Of a stretch of DNA of 64,000 nt, positions 60,576 to 64,000 are shown one piece after another. The first letter of the stretch is position 1, and every line of letters begins with the position of its first letter. A program made the translations under genes and the position numbers. Source of the stretch: CAZPWQ01 sp964590495 (GTDB taxonomy: Bacteria; Bacteroidota; Rhodothermia; Balneolales; Balneolaceae); contig CAZPWQ010000004.1 of assembly GCA_964590495.1 (NCBI GenBank), forward strand, positions 4,349 to 68,348. Reading direction: 5' to 3'. Below the pieces are notes generated by a model that did not search any database, was not told the origin of the DNA, and saw only the letters and a program-made list of their open reading frames with translations.

Positions 60576-60777
60576 TTATAATATCAGGTGATTTGAGCAA
60601 CTCAAATGATGAATAATTTATAGGTAAAAACTCAACTTACGATCAACAGCCAGTTATTTAGAAAAGTTCATAAGCTTTTATTGTTTTTCCTTGATTACTC
60701 CCGTTTTGAGATAATGAAAACCACACCCGATAACCATATGTGGGTTTATTACTGAGGAGGAATGGGAAACCTTTGAA

Positions 60778-60987
60778 GTGCCCCTGCCTGTCGCCAAGGC
60801 CGGTGCCTGGGGTATGGAAAAACGTGGTATAACACGCCTCATGTCCGGAGAGGACGAATGCCACAACATGAACAAAGAGCAGCGTAAAAAGATGCTGCAC
60901 AAGCACCATCGACAAACACTTTGGGTCTATTGTATCCTGATAAGATTGGGTATCTGGATGATCACCTTGCCATTTACTTTCAGCTAA
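60778..60987 (+). CDS. Possible small membrane protein
   Basis: An open frame of 69 codons (GTG at 60778; ATG alternatives at 60814 and 60868) ends in one hydrophobic helix, QTLWVYCILIRLGIWMITLPFTFS, after a basic HKHH stretch. The LGIWMITLPF pattern is similar to SPW-type small membrane repeats. A GGAGG lies upstream near 60755 but closer to a different, four-codon frame. A strong hairpin follows at 61019. Evidence is modest. Confidence 0.4.
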   Translation: MPLPVAKAGAWGMEKRGITRLMSGEDECHNMNKEQRKKMLHKHHRQTLWVYCILIRLGIWMITLPFTFS

Positions 60988-61018
60988 AGTAATGATCTTT
61001 AAAATAATGGGAATGGAT

Positions 61019-61057
61019 TATTAGCCCGCATTTTGAAAGAAAAAATACGGGCTAATA
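61019..61057. terminator. Bidirectional terminator-like hairpin
   Basis: Arms TATTAGCCCGCATTTT and AAAATACGGGCTAATA pair with a single mismatch around a GAAAGAA loop. It sits between the small frame ending at 60987 and the convergent CHRD gene. Confidence 0.65.
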
Positions 61058-61152
61058 ACCTTCGATGTATAGCAAAGTACAAGTTTTACCCTGACAGGAA
61101 ATAAAAAATCCTGTTGATGATAACCTGATCTCTGCACATCAGTCATGATAGG

Positions 61153-61725
61153 TTAATGGATCTGGCCACGAATTTCTCCACCAGGATTCTGAACAGTATG
61201 AACATTGACATATGTATTTCCTGCCTTAATTTCCTCCAACAAAGCTTCCATTGTTTCACCTGCAAGTGATCCTGTCAGATCATCTGCCGTAATTGTACCT
61301 TCCGCCAATACTCCCTGAAAACGTCCATCGATTAGCTGCGGAGGGGGTGAACTAGGATAAAGCCAAACTACTACACCGCCATTTTCTCCGGCGGGCGCAT
61401 CGTGAATATGAGCCATTTGTACATTTTCAATGTTGGATACAATCAATTTATAGTGAATTGAGGTACCATCATTACTAACCTTGAATATCGCCTGACCCTG
61501 GGCATTTGTCTCAACGGGCTCAACTTCATTCTCACCTTTAAGATGAGTGCGAAAATTCTGTTGAAAACTATTCGACGATAAGTGAGCTCTACTCTCTATC
61601 TTTTGCGGGTTAACAATTTGCTCCTGATCGGAATTGGCCGATTCCAACGGCTGGTCCTGGCAGGCGTAACCGATAACCAATACAATAAAAAGCAATCCTA
61701 TGATCAATCCTCTTTCTCTCTTCAT
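61153..61725 (-). CDS. CHRD-domain lipoprotein
   Basis: The 190-residue protein has a lipobox IGYAC (Cys22) and a polar linker, then a CHRD (chordin-like) domain: FRTHLKGENEVEPVETNAQGQAIFKVS, YKLIVSNIENVQMAHIHDAPAGENGGVVVWLY and the end YVNVHTVQNPGGEIRGQI. The AHIH/NPGGEIRG motifs are diagnostic of the family. CHRD proteins are secreted or surface proteins of unknown activity. The gene is monocistronic and divergent from the SH3-like gene, with 354 bases between. Confidence 0.92.
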   Translation of the reverse strand: MKRERGLIIGLLFIVLVIGYACQDQPLESANSDQEQIVNPQKIESRAHLSSNSFQQNFRTHLKGENEVEPVETNAQGQAIFKVSNDGTSIHYKLIVSNIENVQMAHIHDAPAGENGGVVVWLYPSSPPPQLIDGRFQGVLAEGTITADDLTGSLAGETMEALLEEIKAGNTYVNVHTVQNPGGEIRGQIH

Positions 61726-62079
61726 AATATTTCTCCCATTTTGAATTTGTATTTATTTAATCTTCCCGTAAACAGGAAGCTTGAGCAGTGTTAGCTCATT
61801 AACCTATACAACGATTTCGCCGGAAGGGTTGCCTTGCCAAACCATCTTTTTTGGATGCTGTTTTGAAAGATAATATATAAAGCCTGAGTTATGAACTTCC
61901 GATGAAAAGGCTTTCCAAAATCGGGATGACAGGATGAACCTCCTGGGGCATTGTTTGGTGTATGGGACAAAAGCCAAAAATGCAGAAAGTTCAGCTCAGA
62001 TCGGTCAATAGATTTTTATTAACAATATAATTTGATTAAAATCGATACATAAACCAGATCAAATAACTATTCCAATAAA
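61726..62079. other. Divergent intergenic region, nothing recognised
   Basis: Sequence between two divergent lipoprotein genes. It must contain both promoters. No repeat of the families seen elsewhere and no convincing small gene is present. Confidence 0.5.
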
Positions 62080-62817
62080 ATGAAGAGTGAAATCCATTCC
62101 ACTTGTATCCGTATCGCGATAATGCTCGCTGCCATCACTGCTGTGAATCAACTGTATGGCTGTAACTCGAGGTCAAACTGGGATGAAGCCGAACAGGCCG
62201 GTACCTTCGAAGGGTATCAAAACTATATTGAAGAGAACCCAAGGGGAGAACATGTTGCGGAAGCCCACGAGCGGGCAGATTCCCTTTATTGGGAATCTAT
62301 TGCCGGCGATACTACTGTGAATCCCTTTGAAACGTATCTGGAGCAATTTCCGGAAGGTCGATTCCGGAGCGAGGCACAAGCTAAAATTGACCAGCTAACA
62401 CCGGATTCTGCTGAAAGTAGTAAAACCGAAGCGCGGGTTACCGGATCCAACGTGATTATTCGAAGTGATCACACCACCGCATCCCCCTCAGCCGGCGTAG
62501 TTGCAAAAGAGGGAACAGTCGTTCAAATATTGGATCGATATATTTCAGGAAATAGTGCCGAAGCCGTATTAAAGCGCAGTATATCGGTTGAAGCACATGA
62601 CAAGCAGATTCAGCTTCCCGAAGGAAAAGCGATACGCATTCTGGAAGACCGAAATGAATCGGTGCGCGCCTCCTTTATTACATCGCAGTTCGGCAGAACC
62701 GAAGCTATTATTAATAAAACCGATATTGAAGCTATAAGCGGGGAAAGATGGTACAAGATACGCACCACGGACGAGATCACCGGTTGGATTTACGGCAAGT
62801 TTATTGAGTTAATATAA
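62080..62817 (+). CDS. Lipoprotein with SH3b-like domain containing an insertion
   Basis: The 245-residue protein has a signal and lipobox-like LYGC (Cys28), then a helical region with two short repeat units (FEGYQNYIEENPRGEHVAEAHERA and FETYLEQFPEGRFRSEAQAKI) like outer-membrane TPR proteins. An SH3b-type domain begins VTGSNVIIRSDHTTASPSAGVVAKEGTVVQIL and ends WYKIRTTDEITGWIYGKFIEL. Between these halves is an insertion of about 65 residues that itself looks SH3-like (QIQLPEGKAIRILEDRNESV). It is probably a periplasmic envelope-binding protein. Confidence 0.82.
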   Translation: MKSEIHSTCIRIAIMLAAITAVNQLYGCNSRSNWDEAEQAGTFEGYQNYIEENPRGEHVAEAHERADSLYWESIAGDTTVNPFETYLEQFPEGRFRSEAQAKIDQLTPDSAESSKTEARVTGSNVIIRSDHTTASPSAGVVAKEGTVVQILDRYISGNSAEAVLKRSISVEAHDKQIQLPEGKAIRILEDRNESVRASFITSQFGRTEAIINKTDIEAISGERWYKIRTTDEITGWIYGKFIELI

Positions 62818-62845
62818 TATTATATTAACTCTAAATTGACGCACA

Positions 62846-62911
62846 AAACCTGTCAGGTTTTTAGCATATGAATTTCAAACGGGATTTAAACATACCAAAC
62901 CTGACAGGTTT
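62846..62911. repeat. Pair of AAACCTGTCAGGTTT palindromes
   Basis: Palindromes AAACCTGTCAGGTTT (62846-62860) and AAACCTGACAGGTTT (62897-62911) are exact reverse complements of each other, 51 bases apart. They can each form a hairpin or pair together. Similar palindromes are common between genes in Bacteroidota genomes. Confidence 0.8.
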
Positions 62912-63003
62912 ATGATTGATACATCACTGGCTATAAAAAAAAATCTGGCTTTCGTATCTTCCGCACATCATTTCAATCCTCTAATAATCTCAACCTTTAC
63001 TCT

Positions 63004-63780
63004 ATGAGATATATCCTTTGTTTGCTTTGTATATTGATGATAAGTTGTCATGCCGATACTGAAAAATCACCCGAAACCAAACCAGAAGTACAAGCTGCAA
63101 GTGAGGCCGACTCGACCCGCCTTCATTCTTTTCCGGCAAATACCTCAGTAGAATTGGTAACCGGACGCTTCGATTTTCATGAGCGGGATGATTTTGTGCG
63201 CGTGCCCGATAGCTATACCGATAAAGAAGTATACCTGCAGAAGCAAACCTATCAGGCTTTTAAAGCGATGGCGGATAGTGCAAAAAAAGACGGAGTACAG
63301 CTTATCATTGTTTCCGGTACCCGGAATTTCTGGTATCAAAAGTCTATCTGGGATAGCAAATGGCAAGACTCGGAAGAATCAACCGATTTAGGCAAAGCAA
63401 AGGATATACTGCTGTACAGCTCCATGCCGATGACTTCCCGCCATCACTGGGGGACAGATCTGGATCTCAATAATCTGAACAATAGCTGGTTTGAAGAGGG
63501 AGAAGGAAAAAAAATATATGACTGGTTACAAGCCCACGCCAATGACTTTGGATTTTACCAGCCCTATACCGATAAGTCGTTGCATAATCGCACCGGCTAT
63601 GAAGAGGAGAAATGGCACTGGTCGTACATGCCGCTTGCCGGACCTTACCTGGATTTCTATAACGAGCATGTTACGAATGAGGATATTTCCGGTTTCGAAG
63701 GCTCCGGGCTTGCTTCGCAAATTGACATGATAGGTAATTATGTAAATGGTGTTTCCGTTAAAGTAAAGAATTATAAATAG
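63004..63780 (+). CDS. M15-family D-alanyl-D-alanine carboxypeptidase-like lipoprotein
   Basis: The 258-residue protein has a lipobox LMISC (Cys15) and a VanY/M15B-type domain: VQLIIVSGTRNFWYQKSIWDSKW, the zinc ligands in SRHHWGTDLDLN (His and Asp) and EEKWHWSYMP (His). The spacing between them is as in LD/DD-carboxypeptidases acting on peptidoglycan. Lipid anchoring places it in the periplasm facing the wall. It follows the SH3-type lipoprotein gene in the same direction, 186 bases away, consistent with a shared envelope role. Confidence 0.92.
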   Translation: MRYILCLLCILMISCHADTEKSPETKPEVQAASEADSTRLHSFPANTSVELVTGRFDFHERDDFVRVPDSYTDKEVYLQKQTYQAFKAMADSAKKDGVQLIIVSGTRNFWYQKSIWDSKWQDSEESTDLGKAKDILLYSSMPMTSRHHWGTDLDLNNLNNSWFEEGEGKKIYDWLQAHANDFGFYQPYTDKSLHNRTGYEEEKWHWSYMPLAGPYLDFYNEHVTNEDISGFEGSGLASQIDMIGNYVNGVSVKVKNYK

Positions 63781-63851
63781 TCCGTTCTATTTTTTTAGTG
63801 CTGTTCGCGAATTAGAAACAAAAAAGCCGGTAAAACGCAATTAAATACGTT

Positions 63852-64000
63852 TCATTCAATATCAGTATTTATCTTGGCGTCAGCCGCTACCGCTTCACCA
63901 AATTCTTCATCTTCGGGCAACAGAAAATCCTCCAGCTCTTCCAGCGTTTTATTTTTGGTTTCCGGCATCATCTTCCAGACAAAGAGCAGCTGCAGTACCA
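63852..64000 (-). CDS. 3' end of sugar-porter MFS transporter gene (cut by right edge)
   Basis: The frame is open from the right edge to TGA at 63852-63854. The 48 visible residues begin VLQLLFVWKMMPETKNKTLEELEDF, which is the end of the last helix and the PETK(G/N)KTLEE signature of sugar-porter major facilitator proteins (XylE/GLUT-like), followed by an acidic tail. The rest of the gene lies outside the window, so the substrate cannot be suggested. Confidence 0.85.
   Translation of the reverse strand, partial: VLQLLFVWKMMPETKNKTLEELEDFLLPEDEEFGEAVAADAKINTDIE

Overview
This 64 kb window looks like chromosomal DNA of a Gram-negative, aerobic, heterotrophic bacterium of the Bacteroidota/Rhodothermota/Balneolota group, most probably a Balneolota relative. 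The evidence is a class III fructose-1,6-bisphosphatase, a DUF3127 single-strand-binding-like protein, several DUF1080 and other lipoproteins, a YaiO-type TPR/beta-barrel, CHRD and DUF4168 lipoproteins, weak or absent Shine-Dalgarno sites, and long intergenic stretches filled with short dispersed repeats. The taxonomic call is inference; there is no rRNA gene here. A 100-base run of N at 46465-46564 shows that this is a draft scaffold.

Layout from left to right. The left edge cuts a LigD-type polymerase gene (end-joining repair). Then come a glycerol kinase followed by an unrecognised polytopic membrane protein, and a four-gene phosphorelay operon (PAS protein, PAS-histidine kinase, receiver, receiver-PAS-histidine kinase) at 4.3-7.8 kb. 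A secreted GH130-like protein, a DUF3127 protein and a small membrane protein follow. From 10.9 to 19.6 kb lies a divergently arranged envelope-polysaccharide cluster. The minus strand holds an LtaS-like phosphoglycerol transferase with a TPR tail, a YaiO-type TPR/barrel protein, a YdjC-type deacetylase and a DUF1080 lipoprotein. The plus strand holds a receiver, a HEAT-repeat membrane protein and a family 2 glycosyltransferase. By analogy with PgaA/PgaB/PgaC this may be a synthase-deacetylase-export system for a surface polymer, and it is the best candidate here for a little-described system.

At 19.7-23.4 kb there is an incomplete non-phosphorylative deoxysugar (fucose/rhamnose-like) catabolic operon: lactonase, two SDRs and an FAH-family hydrolase. 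Next come a cold-shock protein with a terminator, a sterol-desaturase-family enzyme, an acyl-CoA dehydrogenase next to a histidine kinase, class III FBPase, a DUF1080 lipoprotein, a beta-lactamase-fold hydrolase and a GntP permease. A tRNA-Leu(TAA) at 36.35 kb is followed by a partial copy of its own 3' end, a broken secF fragment and an orphan AT-rich gene; this looks like an integration or deletion scar.

From 37.7 to 53.7 kb the genes are a DUF4168 lipoprotein, a flavin-binding protein, receivers, an M1 metallopeptidase, a two-component pair, RarA, an acyl-CoA carboxylase carboxyltransferase interrupted only by an assembly artefact, a very acidic unknown protein, an ABC ATPase, a metallo-beta-lactamase-fold protein with a previously unlisted 58-residue zinc-ribbon partner, and an orphan GroES paralogue. 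From 55.0 to 60.0 kb there is a three-gene operon (GT4 fused to a helical domain, GT4, GH130) that probably makes and recycles a glycoside. The right end has CHRD, SH3-like and M15-peptidase lipoproteins and the 3' end of a sugar-porter MFS gene. No phage, transposase, CRISPR array or rRNA gene was seen.
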